Shown: positions 51,803 through 61,764, counted from the first letter of the stretch. The stretch is DNA of 64,000 nt from an uncultured Pelagibacteraceae bacterium (GCA_902526645.1 CABZLS010000006.1:1-64000), one strand, 5' to 3'. The notes: generated by a model not told the origin, from the letters alone. Made by a program: numbers and translations.

Positions 51803-52363
51803 ATGCTTTTATTCGTTGGATTAGGTAATCCCACTCCAAATAGTGAAAATAACAGACACAATGTTGGATTTAAGATTATAGATTCAATAAATAAAAAATT
51901 TAGCTTATCTAAACAAAAACCAAAATTTAAAGGTTTACTTACAACTGGCACAATAACTGAAAAAAAAGTTTATGCAATTAAACCACTTACTTTTATGAAT
52001 AATTCAGGGGTATGTATAAGAGAATTATTGGAGTATTTTAAAATAGATGCAGAAAATGTTGTAGTATTTCATGATGATCTTGATATTGAATTTGGAAAAA
52101 TTAAAGCTAAATTTGGTGGATCAGATGCAGGTCATAATGGTATAGCATCCATTGATAAATTTATCGGAAAAGATTACTCTAGAGTGAGAATAGGAATAGG
52201 CAAGCCTAAATCTAATATTGAAATTTCCGATTATGTTCTTCAAAACTTTGAGGACGAAGAGATTGACAAATTAGAACAGATAACAAATAACATAATTGAT
52301 TCAATGTCAATTTTGATTGAAAAAAAATTAGATTTATTTTCAAGTACAGTTAACAACAAATAA
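51803..52363 (+). CDS. pth: Peptidyl-tRNA hydrolase
   Basis: Pth releases tRNA from peptidyl-tRNAs that drop off the ribosome. The 186-residue product has FVGLGNPTPNSENNRHNVGFKIID with the catalytic His, KPLTFMNNSGVCIRELLEYFKI, VFHDDLDIEFGKIKAKFGGSDAGHNGIASID with the catalytic Asp, and YSRVRIGIGKPKSNIEISDYVL. The length and motifs are normal. Its stop overlaps the ychF start as TAATG. Confidence 0.97.
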   Translation: MLLFVGLGNPTPNSENNRHNVGFKIIDSINKKFSLSKQKPKFKGLLTTGTITEKKVYAIKPLTFMNNSGVCIRELLEYFKIDAENVVVFHDDLDIEFGKIKAKFGGSDAGHNGIASIDKFIGKDYSRVRIGIGKPKSNIEISDYVLQNFEDEEIDKLEQITNNIIDSMSILIEKKLDLFSSTVNNK

Positions 52364-53436
52364 TGAGTTTAAAATGTGGGATAGTTGGATTACCTAATGT
52401 TGGTAAATCAACTCTATTTAATGCGCTAACAAATTCTAATAAAGCTCAAGCAGCAAATTTTCCTTTTTGTACAATTGATCCAAATATTGGAGTTGTAATA
52501 GTTCCCGATGAAAGATTAAATAATTTAGCAAAAATTTCAAAATCAAAAAAGATTATCAATACCACTATCTCATTTGTTGATATTGCTGGGCTAGTTAAAG
52601 GTGCATCTAAAGGTGAAGGTTTGGGTAACAAATTCTTATCTCATATTAGAGAGGTCGATGCGATTATTCATATGATTAGGTGCTTTGATTCTAATGATAT
52701 TCAGAATGTTAACCCCTCGGTTGATCCAGTGCGGGACATAGAAATTATAGAAACAGAAATGATGCTTGCAGACCTTGAATCTATTCAAAAAAGATTGGAA
52801 AAAAATAACAAAAAAAACATAGATGAAGATCAAATCAAAATTCTTGATATAGCTATGGATTGTATAAATAATAATAAAAATTTTAATGATTTACAAAATC
52901 AATATAGTAAAAAGCAACTTAATCAATCTGGATTATTATCACTTAAACCAAAAATTTTTGTATGCAACGTTGATGAACAAAGTGTTCAAAATGGAAATAA
53001 TTATACGCTATCGTTTATTAAAAAGTACGGAAAGGAAAATACTTTAATAGTTTCTGCAGATATAGAAAATCAAATAAATCAATTGAACAATAATGAGAAA
53101 AAAAATTATATGGAAATGATTGGCTTAAAAGAAACTGGGTTAAATAGATTAATTAAGAAAGGATACGAAATTCTTGACCTTGATACATACTTTACTTCTG
53201 GACCAGAAGAAACTAGAGCTTGGACAATTGAAAAAAATTGCACTGCCCCTAAAGCTGCAGGAGAAATTCATACAGATTTTGAAAAAGGTTTTATTAGAGC
53301 AGAAACAATTTCCTATGATGATTTCATTTCTAACGATGGTTGGGTAAATTCTAAAAATAATGGAAAAATGAGGTTAGAAGGAAAGGATTATATAGTAAAA
53401 GATGGAGACGTTCTAAACTTCCGTTTCAATACGTGA
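52363..53436 (+). CDS. ychF: Redox-regulated ATPase YchF (OLA1 family)
   Basis: YchF is a ribosome-associated, Obg-related ATPase. The 357-residue product has the P-loop GIVGLPNVGKSTLFNALTNSNKAQAANFPFCTIDPNIGVV, the G3 motif VDIAGLVKGASKGEGLGNKFLSHIREVDAIIHMIRCF, a coiled-coil insertion, the NVDEQ motif replacing NKxD, and a C-terminal TGS-like domain (CTAPKAAGEIHTDFEKGFIRAETISYDDF). It is somewhat shorter than the usual 363 residues. The last 24 bases overlap the 3' end of convergent petC. Confidence 0.97.
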   Translation: MSLKCGIVGLPNVGKSTLFNALTNSNKAQAANFPFCTIDPNIGVVIVPDERLNNLAKISKSKKIINTTISFVDIAGLVKGASKGEGLGNKFLSHIREVDAIIHMIRCFDSNDIQNVNPSVDPVRDIEIIETEMMLADLESIQKRLEKNNKKNIDEDQIKILDIAMDCINNNKNFNDLQNQYSKKQLNQSGLLSLKPKIFVCNVDEQSVQNGNNYTLSFIKKYGKENTLIVSADIENQINQLNNNEKKNYMEMIGLKETGLNRLIKKGYEILDLDTYFTSGPEETRAWTIEKNCTAPKAAGEIHTDFEKGFIRAETISYDDFISNDGWVNSKNNGKMRLEGKDYIVKDGDVLNFRFNT

Positions 53437-54192
53437 CCATATTCTTTTCATACTAAAATAAACCAGTATAGTTAAAATTATCAAATACAATATAGCTTTA
53501 AAGCCCATTCGGTGTCTTGACTCTAAATGAGGTTCAGCCGACCACATCAAGAATGTTGTTACATCTTTTGACATCTGCTCCACAGTGGCTTTTGTGCCGT
53601 CTGAGTATTCTACTAATCCGTCTGATAGTTGATTGGCCATTTTAATTTTATTCCCATACATATATTTATTATAATAAACCCCATCATCTAAAGTAATTCC
53701 GACTGGTGGATCTTCATATCCTTGAAGTAAAGAATAAATATAATCTACCCCACCACCTCTCGCTTTAACTAAAACTGACATATCTGGTGGATAAGCACCT
53801 CCATTTGCTGCTTGTGCGGCTTGAATATTGTCGTATGGCATTACAAATTTGTCTGATAATCGTCCAGGACGAGTAAACATATCACCATCTGAGTTAGGTC
53901 CATCTTTAACTTCAAAAGAGGCAGCAATTGCCTTTGCTTGTTCTATATTAAATTCTGGTCCTCCTTTTTCAGCTAAATTTCTATAACTTAAATACTTCAT
54001 TGAGTGGCAAGAAGAACATACCTCGGTGTAGACTTGATATCCTCTCTGGAGTGCAGCACGATCAAATTTTCCAAACAGACCTTTAAAACTCCAATCAGTT
54101 TTTAAATACTCTATCTTTTCTGCAGTTTGAGCACTTAATGAAAGACCAAAAAATAAAATAATTAATGAAAATATTTTTAAAAAATTTTTCAC
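53413..54192 (-). CDS. petC: Cytochrome c1 of the bc1 complex
   Basis: Cytochrome c1 carries the haem that passes electrons from the Rieske protein to cytochrome c. The 259-residue product has a signal peptide (FLKIFSLIILFFGLSLSAQTA), the haem motif CSSCH in EVCSSCHSMKYLSYRNL, and RPGRLSDKFVMPYDNIQAAQAANGGAYPPDMSVLVKARGGGVDYIYSLLQGY. The Met-ligand region and a C-terminal membrane anchor (GFKAILYLIILTILVYFSM) follow. The start is GTG, abutting the petB stop. Gene order petA-petB-petC is standard. Confidence 0.97.
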   Translation of the reverse strand: MKNFLKIFSLIILFFGLSLSAQTAEKIEYLKTDWSFKGLFGKFDRAALQRGYQVYTEVCSSCHSMKYLSYRNLAEKGGPEFNIEQAKAIAASFEVKDGPNSDGDMFTRPGRLSDKFVMPYDNIQAAQAANGGAYPPDMSVLVKARGGGVDYIYSLLQGYEDPPVGITLDDGVYYNKYMYGNKIKMANQLSDGLVEYSDGTKATVEQMSKDVTTFLMWSAEPHLESRHRMGFKAILYLIILTILVYFSMKRIWSRIETEV

Positions 54193-55455
54193 TTAATTAT
54201 TCAAACTTTCCTTGTTCTTTATTGTAGCTAAATTAGGTGAACCTCCTAATATTGGCTCGGTAATACTTAATGGGATCGGAAGAGTTTTTTCTTTCCAACC
54301 TAACACTGGCAATATTACCAAAAAGTGTATAAAATAGTATGCTGTTGCTACTCTAGCAACTAACAGATACAATCCTTCTGCAGGCATTGCACCAACATAA
54401 CCAAGAATCAAAACATCAGCGACTAGAATCCAATAAAATTGTCTATATAAAGGTCTAAATACTGCTGATCTAATTTTCGACGTATCTAACCACGGAAGAG
54501 CTGCTAAGATCAAAATAGCTGATAGCATTGCAATTACTCCTAAAAGTTTATCCGGGACTGATCTTAAAATTGCATAAAATGGCAACAAATACCACTCAGG
54601 AACAATGTGTGCCGGAGTAACTAATGGATTTGCCTCAATATAATTATCTGCATGACCTAAAATATTTGGTGTGTAAAAAACAAAAAATGCAAAAACAATC
54701 ATAAACATTAGTAAAGCAAAACCATCTTTTATTACAATATATGGATGAAACGGCACAGTATCTTTTGATGGTTTTTTAATATCAATTCCAACTGGATTGT
54801 TGTTTCCAGGAACATGAAGCGCCCATATGTGAAGTACAACCAGACCTAAAATCAAAAAAGGAATTAAGTAATGGAGTGTAAAAAATCTAGTTAAAGTAGG
54901 ATTGTCAACTGAGTAACCGCCCCATAACCAAGTAACTATGCCCTCACCTATTAAAGGAATTGCACTAAATAAATTTGTTATTACAGTTGCACCCCAGAAA
55001 CTCATTTGACCCCAAGGGAGTACGTAACCTAAAAATGCTGCTGCCATCATCAATAAATAAATTATGATACCTATTATCCAAATTATTTCTCTAGGAGCTT
55101 TATAAGAGCCATAAAATAAAGATCTAAAAATATGAATGTAAACAGCTAAAAAAAACATTGATGCACCATTTGCATGAATATATCTAATTAACCAGCCATA
55201 GTTAACATCTCTCATAATATGCTCTACACTATCAAAAGCCATATCAGCATGAGCTATATAATGCATTGCAAGAACTAAACCTGTTACAATTTGAGTTATC
55301 AAACAAAAAGTTAATATTCCACCAAACGTCCACCAATAATTTAAATTTTTGGGTGTCGGGTATTCTGTTAAGTGATTAGCAAGAGTTAATAATGGCAAAC
55401 GATCATTAAACCATTTTCCAAATTTTGATTTCGGTGTATATTCGTGATCACTCAT
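54193..55455 (-). CDS. petB: Cytochrome b of the bc1 complex
   Basis: Cytochrome b is the quinol-oxidising core subunit, with two haems in the membrane. The 420-residue product covers the full alphaproteobacterial length of eight membrane segments. Visible are [52 protein letters not shown] and [50 protein letters not shown] and the [18 protein letters not shown] Qo-site segment also match. It starts 6 bases after petA. Confidence 0.98.
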   Translation of the reverse strand: MSDHEYTPKSKFGKWFNDRLPLLTLANHLTEYPTPKNLNYWWTFGGILTFCLITQIVTGLVLAMHYIAHADMAFDSVEHIMRDVNYGWLIRYIHANGASMFFLAVYIHIFRSLFYGSYKAPREIIWIIGIIIYLLMMAAAFLGYVLPWGQMSFWGATVITNLFSAIPLIGEGIVTWLWGGYSVDNPTLTRFFTLHYLIPFLILGLVVLHIWALHVPGNNNPVGIDIKKPSKDTVPFHPYIVIKDGFALLMFMIVFAFFVFYTPNILGHADNYIEANPLVTPAHIVPEWYLLPFYAILRSVPDKLLGVIAMLSAILILAALPWLDTSKIRSAVFRPLYRQFYWILVADVLILGYVGAMPAEGLYLLVARVATAYYFIHFLVILPVLGWKEKTLPIPLSITEPILGGSPNLATIKNKESLNN

Positions 55456-55461
55456 AAATAA

Positions 55462-55971
55462 TTACCCAATTTTAATTGTATTGTCGTTAACAAATTCATA
55501 TTTAGGAATTTCCATATTAGTTGGGGCTGGTCCCTTTCTAATTCTTCCTGAAATATCATAGTGAGAACCATGACAAGGACAAAACCATCCATTATATTCT
55601 CCTTTTTGATCTAAGGGGACACAACCTAAGTGAGTACACACTCCAAGCATTACCAGCCACTCCGGATTAACTGCACGATCTTCATCTTTTTCAGGATGTT
55701 TTAAATCCTCTAACTTTACCGATCTTGCTTCAGTTATCTCATCCTGTGTTCTTCTACGAATAAAAACTGGTTTACCTCTCCACAAAACAGTTATTGTTTT
55801 CCCTGGATTGACTGAGCTTACATCAACCTCAGTGCTTGCTAACGCTTTTACTGAAGCGTCTGGATTCATCTGATCAATCATAGGCCATATCGTAGCGCCA
55901 ACACCAACTGCACCAACTGCATAGGTTGCTGTAAACAAAAAATCTCTCCTGTTAGTTTTTTTTTCTGACAT
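55462..55971 (-). CDS. petA: Rieske iron-sulfur protein of the bc1 complex
   Basis: The Rieske protein carries the 2Fe-2S cluster that takes the first electron from quinol. The 169-residue product has a twin-arginine-like N-terminus ([27 protein letters not shown]) that serves as its membrane anchor, and the cluster motifs CTHLGC and CPCHGSHYD. The following [17 protein letters not shown] and TIKIG ending are typical. It is first of petABC; a 93-base gap separates it from the divergent trmL. Confidence 0.97.
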   Translation of the reverse strand: MSEKKTNRRDFLFTATYAVGAVGVGATIWPMIDQMNPDASVKALASTEVDVSSVNPGKTITVLWRGKPVFIRRRTQDEITEARSVKLEDLKHPEKDEDRAVNPEWLVMLGVCTHLGCVPLDQKGEYNGWFCPCHGSHYDISGRIRKGPAPTNMEIPKYEFVNDNTIKIG

Positions 55972-56064
55972 TAGTTAATTTCTTTAAATATACTCAATAT
56001 AGATTTTTTCCACTTATATTTATAATTTCATATAATATATAATTGCTAATTTACTACTGAAAGA

Positions 56065-56538
56065 ATGACACAGAATTTGACATATCGTGGGCCAAAAATT
56101 GCATTATTTGAACCTGATATACCTCAAAATACCGCTGCAATAATAAGAACTTGCGCTTGTCTTGGGACAAAATTGGAGATTATTGAGCCGTGTGGCTTTT
56201 TGTTAAGTGATAAAAGGTTTAAAAGAGTAGTTATGGACTACATGAATAAAAGTCAGATAAAATTCTATAAAAGCACAGATCATTTTTTTAGCCTAAAAAA
56301 GAATCAAAGAATTATATTGATGACAACTAAAGCATCTATATCTTACACAAAATTCAAATTTAAAGATAATGATACAATTCTATTTGGGAGAGAGAGTGCA
56401 GGAGTTCCAGAAAAAATACACAAAGTTGTGAATTATAGATTAAAAATTCCTATGAAAAATAAAATGCGTTCTCTAAATATTGCTTCTTCAGTTGCAATTA
56501 CTTTAGCTGAAAGCTTAAGACAAATAAACATAATATGA
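56065..56538 (+). CDS. trmL: tRNA (cytidine/uridine-2'-O)-methyltransferase TrmL
   Basis: TrmL is a SPOUT enzyme that 2'-O-methylates the wobble base 34 of certain leucine tRNAs. The 157-residue product is the minimal SPOUT length and shows ALFEPDIPQNTAAIIRTCACLGTKLEIIEPCGF, RVVMDYM, IILMTTKAS, DTILFGRESAGVPEKI, and MRSLNIASSVAITLAESLRQ, which forms the knotted SAM site. It overlaps hemF as ATGA. Confidence 0.95.
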   Translation: MTQNLTYRGPKIALFEPDIPQNTAAIIRTCACLGTKLEIIEPCGFLLSDKRFKRVVMDYMNKSQIKFYKSTDHFFSLKKNQRIILMTTKASISYTKFKFKDNDTILFGRESAGVPEKIHKVVNYRLKIPMKNKMRSLNIASSVAITLAESLRQINII

Positions 56539-57362
56539 ATCTAGAAATAAAAAAAGATTTAGTCAGTAATTGGTTCAAAACTTTGCAAAATTCAATTTGT
56601 CACAAAATTATTGATATTGAAAAAGGTAAAAAAAAATTTAAGTCAAATATTTGGAATAAAAATCCCACAAAAGACGAAGGTGGGGGTGAATTTAAAATAC
56701 TTAAAGATGGAAAGATTTTTGAAAAAGTTGGTGTTAATTTTTCAAAAGTTTATGGAAGATTCCCTAAAAAATTTCAAAAAAAAATTCCAGGAGCAAAAAA
56801 TGATCCAAGATTTTGGGCCTCGGGAATATCTGTTGTAATGCATATGAGAAATCCTTTGATACCTGCGATGCATTTTAATACTAGATATATCTGCACCTCC
56901 TTCGATTGGTTTGGTGGAGGAATCGATATTACTCCATCAAAAAAAGATATTAATGAAAAAAAAGAATTTCACAAAATTTTAAAAACTATGTGTAATCGAC
57001 ATAATAAAAAATATTATCCTAAATATAAAAAATGGTGTGATGAGTATTTTTATTTACCCCATAGAAAAGAGCCGAGAGGAATTGGAGGAATTTTTTTTGA
57101 TTACAAAAAAGATAATTTTGAAAAAGATTTCAAATTTACAAAAGATGTTGGAGTGACATTTGAATTAATTTTTCAAACAATTATAAAAAAGAAATTAAAA
57201 AAGAAATGGACTCCAAAAGATAAAGAAATGCAATACTTAAAAAGAGGAAGATATACAGAATTTAATTTATTATTTGATAGAGGAACAAAATTTGGATTGC
57301 AAACAGGTGGGAATGTTGAAGGTATATTAATGTCACTACCTCCAATTGCTAAATGGGAATAA
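56535..57362 (+). CDS. hemF: Oxygen-dependent coproporphyrinogen III oxidase
   Basis: HemF decarboxylates coproporphyrinogen III to protoporphyrinogen IX using oxygen. The 275-residue product has GGGEFKILKDGKIFEKVGVNFSKVYG, the signature HMRNPLIPAMHFNTRYI, WFGGGIDITPS, CDEYFYLPHRKEPRGIGGIFFDY and KRGRYTEFNLLFDRGTKFGLQTGGNVEGILMSLPP. All blocks are present. Its haem product supplies the cytochromes of petABC nearby. It is preceded by trmL with an ATGA overlap and followed 6 bases later by greA. Confidence 0.97.
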   Translation: MNLEIKKDLVSNWFKTLQNSICHKIIDIEKGKKKFKSNIWNKNPTKDEGGGEFKILKDGKIFEKVGVNFSKVYGRFPKKFQKKIPGAKNDPRFWASGISVVMHMRNPLIPAMHFNTRYICTSFDWFGGGIDITPSKKDINEKKEFHKILKTMCNRHNKKYYPKYKKWCDEYFYLPHRKEPRGIGGIFFDYKKDNFEKDFKFTKDVGVTFELIFQTIIKKKLKKKWTPKDKEMQYLKRGRYTEFNLLFDRGTKFGLQTGGNVEGILMSLPPIAKWE

Positions 57363-57368
57363 GATTAA

Positions 57369-57845
57369 ATGGATAAAGAACCAATTACTTTAGATGGATT
57401 AAATAAACTAAAAGAGGAATTAGTTTTTTTAAAAGAAAAGAAGAGACCAGAAATTGTTGCTGCAATTGCAGATGCTAGATCTCACGGAGATCTTAAAGAA
57501 AATGCTGAGTACCACGCAGCGAAAGAAGAACAATCTCATAACGAAGGTAGAATTTCTGAAATTAATGATATTATTGCAAGAGCTAATGTTATTGATGTTA
57601 CTAAATTGAGTAATGAAGGAAAAGTAATCTTTGGCTCAACTGTATTTCTAGAAAATTTAGATACAGGTGATAAAATTAGTTATAAGATTGTTGGTAAAGA
57701 TGAAGCAAACCTTAAAAATAAATTAATTTATTTTCAATCACCTATAGGAAAAGGTCTTATTGGAAAAAATAAAAATGATTTAGTTGAGATAAATACTCCT
57801 GCAGGTAAAAAAAATTTTGAAATTAAAGATGTGAAATATGTTTAA
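57369..57845 (+). CDS. greA: Transcription elongation factor GreA
   Basis: GreA rescues backtracked RNA polymerase by stimulating transcript cleavage. The 158-residue product has the N-terminal coiled coil (LNKLKEELVFLKEKKRPEIVAAIADARSHGDLKENAEYHAAKEEQSHNEGRISEINDIIARA) including the acidic tip residues DLKENAEYHAAKE. A C-terminal FKBP-like domain (GDKISYKIVGKDEANLKNKLIYFQSPIGKGLIGKNKNDLVEINTPAGKKNFEI) follows. The length is the normal 158. Its TAA overlaps the stop of the convergent cca gene. Confidence 0.98.
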   Translation: MDKEPITLDGLNKLKEELVFLKEKKRPEIVAAIADARSHGDLKENAEYHAAKEEQSHNEGRISEINDIIARANVIDVTKLSNEGKVIFGSTVFLENLDTGDKISYKIVGKDEANLKNKLIYFQSPIGKGLIGKNKNDLVEINTPAGKKNFEIKDVKYV

Positions 57846-59116
57846 TTTTTCAATAAATTTTCTACTTGATAATTAGAAATATGAAAATTATTTTTTACCC
57901 ACTCTTCCTCAATCATTTTGAGTTTATCGCCTAAAATCTTACCTTCAGAAATTTCATATTTTTGCATTAAGGTTTCTGCTTTAATAGGCATTATAGGCAT
58001 TTTCTTTTCTTTATAAATTTTTAATAATTCAGTTAAATTATTATCTAATTTTTTTGATGTTATAATTTTAAAATTTAATATATCGATTATAGCATCTTTA
58101 CCTTTGTAGTAAAAAAACCTATTCAAATTCTTTTCTGTGAATGTTTTAACATTTAATCTTTCCTTATAAAAATTATGAATAATCTTAATCCTTTTTTGAT
58201 CTTTTTTTGAAATATTAAACTTATACAGAAAATAATCTGCATTATCCGTCTCATCAATAATCAATAATGAAATAAGAAAAATAAAATCTACTTCTTTTAA
58301 AATTTGTGCAGAGATTGAGTTTAGTTGAGAAAAAATTTTAAAATTTTTCAGTTGCGGGAAAATAAGTTTAAAAATTTCTAAACATAACTTATCTTTTGAT
58401 AACCTAATTAAAATTTTTATATCAAAAATTTTTTTTAATTCATCAAGCAATCGATCTTTTGATAATTTCGAAATACCATCTATGTTCATTTTTAAAAACT
58501 TTATAATTTCAGGATTATGTTTTTGTTTTGAATAGGAAAGGAAAAATCTAATATATCTTAATATTCTTAAATAATCTTCTTGAATTCTTAACTCTGGTTT
58601 ACCAATAAAATTTACTTCACCTTTGTCTAAATCCTCTTTCCCATTAAAAGGGTCAAATAGATTGCCTTCACTATCAGAATAAATTGAGTTAATTGTAAAA
58701 TCTCTTCTTGAAGCATCTTTTTTCCAATCTTTTGAGAACTTAACTTTAGCATGACGTCCATCTGTAGAAATATCTTCTCTCAGACTTGTGATTTCAAATT
58801 TGTAATCATCAATTAATGCTGTAATTGTTCCATGTTTAATTCCTGTCTCATAATAGTTTATATTTACTTTTTTTAACGCACCACAAATTTCTTTTGGGTC
58901 TAAATTTGTTGCCAAATCAATATCGTCAATTTTTTGGTTTTTAATAGCTTTTCTTACACAACCTCCAACATATCTAATCTCACTTGTAGACGAATAAGAG
59001 TTTATCGCTTGAAAAATTTTATTTGCTGGAGTTTTTTTGGATAAATATTTTAGATTATTACTTATAGTCTCAAGATTGTTACTTCTTAAAAATAATTTAT
59101 CTAAAAAATTTTTCAT
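57842..59116 (-). CDS. cca: tRNA nucleotidyltransferase (CCA-adding / polyA polymerase family)
   Basis: This class II nucleotidyltransferase adds or repairs the 3' CCA of tRNAs. The 424-residue protein has the template motif RYVGGCVRKAIKNQKIDDIDLATNLDPKEI with two catalytic aspartates, HGTITALIDDYKFEITSLREDISTDGRHA, and the KDASRRDFTINSIY segment. DPFNGKEDLDKGEVNFIG and RIQEDYLRILRYIRFF are also present. All three tRNA genes in the window already encode CCA, so the role may be repair. It lies next to tRNA-Gln, with 3 bases between them. Confidence 0.93.
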   Translation of the reverse strand: MKNFLDKLFLRSNNLETISNNLKYLSKKTPANKIFQAINSYSSTSEIRYVGGCVRKAIKNQKIDDIDLATNLDPKEICGALKKVNINYYETGIKHGTITALIDDYKFEITSLREDISTDGRHAKVKFSKDWKKDASRRDFTINSIYSDSEGNLFDPFNGKEDLDKGEVNFIGKPELRIQEDYLRILRYIRFFLSYSKQKHNPEIIKFLKMNIDGISKLSKDRLLDELKKIFDIKILIRLSKDKLCLEIFKLIFPQLKNFKIFSQLNSISAQILKEVDFIFLISLLIIDETDNADYFLYKFNISKKDQKRIKIIHNFYKERLNVKTFTEKNLNRFFYYKGKDAIIDILNFKIITSKKLDNNLTELLKIYKEKKMPIMPIKAETLMQKYEISEGKILGDKLKMIEEEWVKNNFHISNYQVENLLKN

Positions 59117-59119
59117 ATT

Positions 59120-59193
59120 TGGCTGGGGCGCTAGGATTCGAACCTAGGATGCAGGTACCAAAAACCCGTGCCTTACCGCTTGGCTACGCCCCA
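59120..59193 (-). tRNA. tRNA-Gln (TTG)
   Basis: The minus strand folds as a 74-base tRNA with acceptor TGGGGCG/CGCCCCA, G discriminator and encoded CCA. The D arm is TAGCCAAGCGGTAAGGC, the anticodon stem CGGGT/ACCTG surrounds the loop TTTTGGT (anticodon TTG, Gln), and the T arm is CTAGGTTCGAATCCTAG. Confidence 0.95.
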
Positions 59194-59225
59194 ATAATAA
59201 ATTCGTATAGCATAAAAAAAGAAAT

Positions 59226-60068
59226 TTATATAGTTTTTGAACTGATGCACCAGTATTTTTTATAGTCTTTGTTAAATTGTTTAAAAGCATTATCGCATTG
59301 TTTTTTTGAACTATAGTAAGAAACTAAAGCTGAACCTGAGCCAGTCATCCTTACAAAAATTGGATTTTCTAAATGAGACAAATAAGACTTAACTTTTTTT
59401 AGAGATGAATGTCTATTTAATACAATTTTTTCAAGTGAATTGTCCATTTTTTTTAAAAATTTTAAATAAAACATTTTTCTTGATGGTTGACTTAATTTTA
59501 TTTTATCAAACTTCTTCACCTGAGAATATATTTTTTTTGTAGAACAGCCAAAATTTGGTTTTACAATTAAAGTATATATTTTCTTACAATTTTTAAATCT
59601 TTGAACAATATTTTTTGAAGTTAAAATTGTATTTGAAGATTGAAGACCCAACATTACATCAGATCCAATTGATTGAGCTATTTCAATAGTTTTTTTTTTA
59701 CTAATTCTTATTAGTTTTTTTTTTATTAAATATTTTAAAATATTTGCCGCATTCATTGATCCTCCGCCCAAACCTGCTTTTTGGGGTATATTTTTTAATA
59801 TTTTGATACTAAATTTGTCTTTAAGTAATTTCTTTTGTTCTAGAATTTCAAATAGTTTTGAAACTGTATTTTCTGATTTAATATTTTTTGAAAATTTTCC
59901 ATTAAATAGTATGTGGTGTTTTTTTGACTTAATTTTTTTTATAAAAATTTGATCATATAAATCTATAAAAGCGACTAATGTTTCAATTCTATGTAATTTT
60001 TTCGTTTTACCTGTTATATTCAAGGCTAGATTTATTTTAGCATTTGATTTAATTTTATCTATTTCCAT
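59226..60068 (-). CDS. ispE: 4-diphosphocytidyl-2-C-methyl-D-erythritol kinase
   Basis: IspE is a GHMP kinase of the MEP isoprenoid pathway, which supplies undecaprenyl phosphate used by MraY and quinone side chains. The 280-residue product has AKINLALNITGKTKKLHRIETLVAFIDLYD, the ATP-binding loop PQKAGLGGGSMNAANILKYL, IGSDVMLGL, and the C-terminal MTGSGSALVSYYSSKKQCDNA. The length is close to normal. It follows the TPR gene after 3 bases and is upstream of tRNA-Gln. Confidence 0.94.
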   Translation of the reverse strand: MEIDKIKSNAKINLALNITGKTKKLHRIETLVAFIDLYDQIFIKKIKSKKHHILFNGKFSKNIKSENTVSKLFEILEQKKLLKDKFSIKILKNIPQKAGLGGGSMNAANILKYLIKKKLIRISKKKTIEIAQSIGSDVMLGLQSSNTILTSKNIVQRFKNCKKIYTLIVKPNFGCSTKKIYSQVKKFDKIKLSQPSRKMFYLKFLKKMDNSLEKIVLNRHSSLKKVKSYLSHLENPIFVRMTGSGSALVSYYSSKKQCDNAFKQFNKDYKKYWCISSKTI

Positions 60069-60071
60069 GAT

Positions 60072-61754
60072 TTAAGAGTTTTTAAGGCCCATAATTAATT
60101 TGTTATTTATTTTTTTGATCATTTCATTTTCTACCTCATCCATCTCAATTACATTTTTCCAAAAATATCTTGCTTGAATTTTTTTATCTAACTTCCATAA
60201 AATATCTCCATAATGATCATTTACTATTGGATCATCAGGCATTAATTGGACTGCTCTAATCATAAATTCTTCAGCTTTTTTATAATCATTGATTAGATAG
60301 TAAGCCCAACCAATAGAATCTATGATATAAGGATCGTCACTCTCGCTTTCGTAAGCCATTTCCAACATTTCAAAAGCTTCCTTTATTTTATAATCTCTTT
60401 CCAACCAGGAATATGCTAAATAATTAAGCACATAAGCATCATCAGGATTAATATTTAATGAATTCAATAAATCTTTATCTGCGTTTTGATAATCCCCTTT
60501 TCTCTCATAACTACCCCCTCTTCTATAAAGAAGATCAGATTTGATTTCTGGATCATCTTTAAAATAATCTATTAAATTAGTGTAGTACCCTATTGCTGTT
60601 TCATACTCTTTTGAATTTTTATAAAAATTTGCTAAATCAAAAATCATTTTATTGTTAGGGTTGGGAATTTTGCTAAATTCAAAAGATAAATACTTCAACG
60701 ACTCTTTTTTATTTTTTTGTTTAGCGATAATTTGAGCCTCTTTTTTTTTTCTAAACCAAAAAAAGAATTCATCCTCCTTTTTAAAATTTTTAAGAATTTT
60801 CTGTGATTTTTTTAAATCATTATTAAGATAATAATTTTCAGCAAGTAAAGAAAAATTATATATAAATTTCGGATTAGAATAATTTGATAAAAACAAATAA
60901 TAATTTGATCTCTCAAAATCATCTTGAGCTGAATAAAGATTTGAAATCAAAAATAAAAATTCACTTATAATATGATTGTGATTTTGACATGAAAAAACTT
61001 TTTTAAAGTTTTCGAAATTTTGGCTTTCTATCCAACTTTTTCCCTGAGAAAGTAATAGAGTAGAATTAATATATTCAATATCAGATGTTATTTTTTTTGC
61101 TTCATTTAAAATACCCTTTTGAACCAAATAATTTAAGTAAAAATAAATATATCTTGTATAATCTGTCTCATTAAAGTTGATTAAATTAGAAAAATAATTG
61201 CCTGTTTTTAAATCATCTATATAACATCTTTGAAATGTCTCAGCTATAAGAGATAAGTTTCCAAATTCTTTTTTATCTTTGAGTATTTTTTTTTCTTTAA
61301 ATACATAAAGATATTCTTTAAATGTTTCCAAAATAATTAAATCAAAACCCTCTTGTTCATTCAGATTAAAGGCGTCATTTAGATATCTATAAGCTTCGGT
61401 AATATTATCTCTCTTTAAACTATCCAAAATTAATAATAAATAAGCATCAAAAAAATTTATATTTTCTTTACCTTTATTATTTTTGACAACGTTAATAGCT
61501 TGAGCTACTTTTTTTTCTAGTACTAATGCAGTTATATATCTCTTAAGAAAAAGATCATGCTGATTTAACAGAATTTTCGATGAATTGAAAAATTTTAGCG
61601 CCTCAGAATTATTTCTATTTTCAAAAGCTACTATCCCTGAAAAATAATTTGACAAATCTCTAGAGTTAAAATCGTTTAAACTTATGCTTTTAGAATATGA
61701 GTGTGTTTGATAGAATAGCAACAATATTAATAAAAATTTCAAAATATTTAACAT
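60072..61754 (-). CDS. TPR-repeat protein, exported
   Basis: The 560-residue protein has an N-terminal signal-like segment (MLNILKFLLILLLFYQTHSYS) and tetratricopeptide-type repeats through much of its length. The clearest are at about residues 375-540 (AIGYYTNLIDYFKDDPEIKSDLLYRRGGSYERKGDYQNADKDLLNSLNINPDDAYVLNYLAYSWLE and IIDSIGWAYYLINDYKKAEEFMIRAVQLMPDDPIVNDHYGDILWKLDKK). Alphaproteobacteria commonly carry such a TPR gene beside ispE. It is likely an envelope-side scaffold, but the partner is unknown. It is divergent from the uracil-DNA glycosylase gene. Confidence 0.85.
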   Translation of the reverse strand: MLNILKFLLILLLFYQTHSYSKSISLNDFNSRDLSNYFSGIVAFENRNNSEALKFFNSSKILLNQHDLFLKRYITALVLEKKVAQAINVVKNNKGKENINFFDAYLLLILDSLKRDNITEAYRYLNDAFNLNEQEGFDLIILETFKEYLYVFKEKKILKDKKEFGNLSLIAETFQRCYIDDLKTGNYFSNLINFNETDYTRYIYFYLNYLVQKGILNEAKKITSDIEYINSTLLLSQGKSWIESQNFENFKKVFSCQNHNHIISEFLFLISNLYSAQDDFERSNYYLFLSNYSNPKFIYNFSLLAENYYLNNDLKKSQKILKNFKKEDEFFFWFRKKKEAQIIAKQKNKKESLKYLSFEFSKIPNPNNKMIFDLANFYKNSKEYETAIGYYTNLIDYFKDDPEIKSDLLYRRGGSYERKGDYQNADKDLLNSLNINPDDAYVLNYLAYSWLERDYKIKEAFEMLEMAYESESDDPYIIDSIGWAYYLINDYKKAEEFMIRAVQLMPDDPIVNDHYGDILWKLDKKIQARYFWKNVIEMDEVENEMIKKINNKLIMGLKNS

Positions 61755-61764
61755 AATTTATTTT

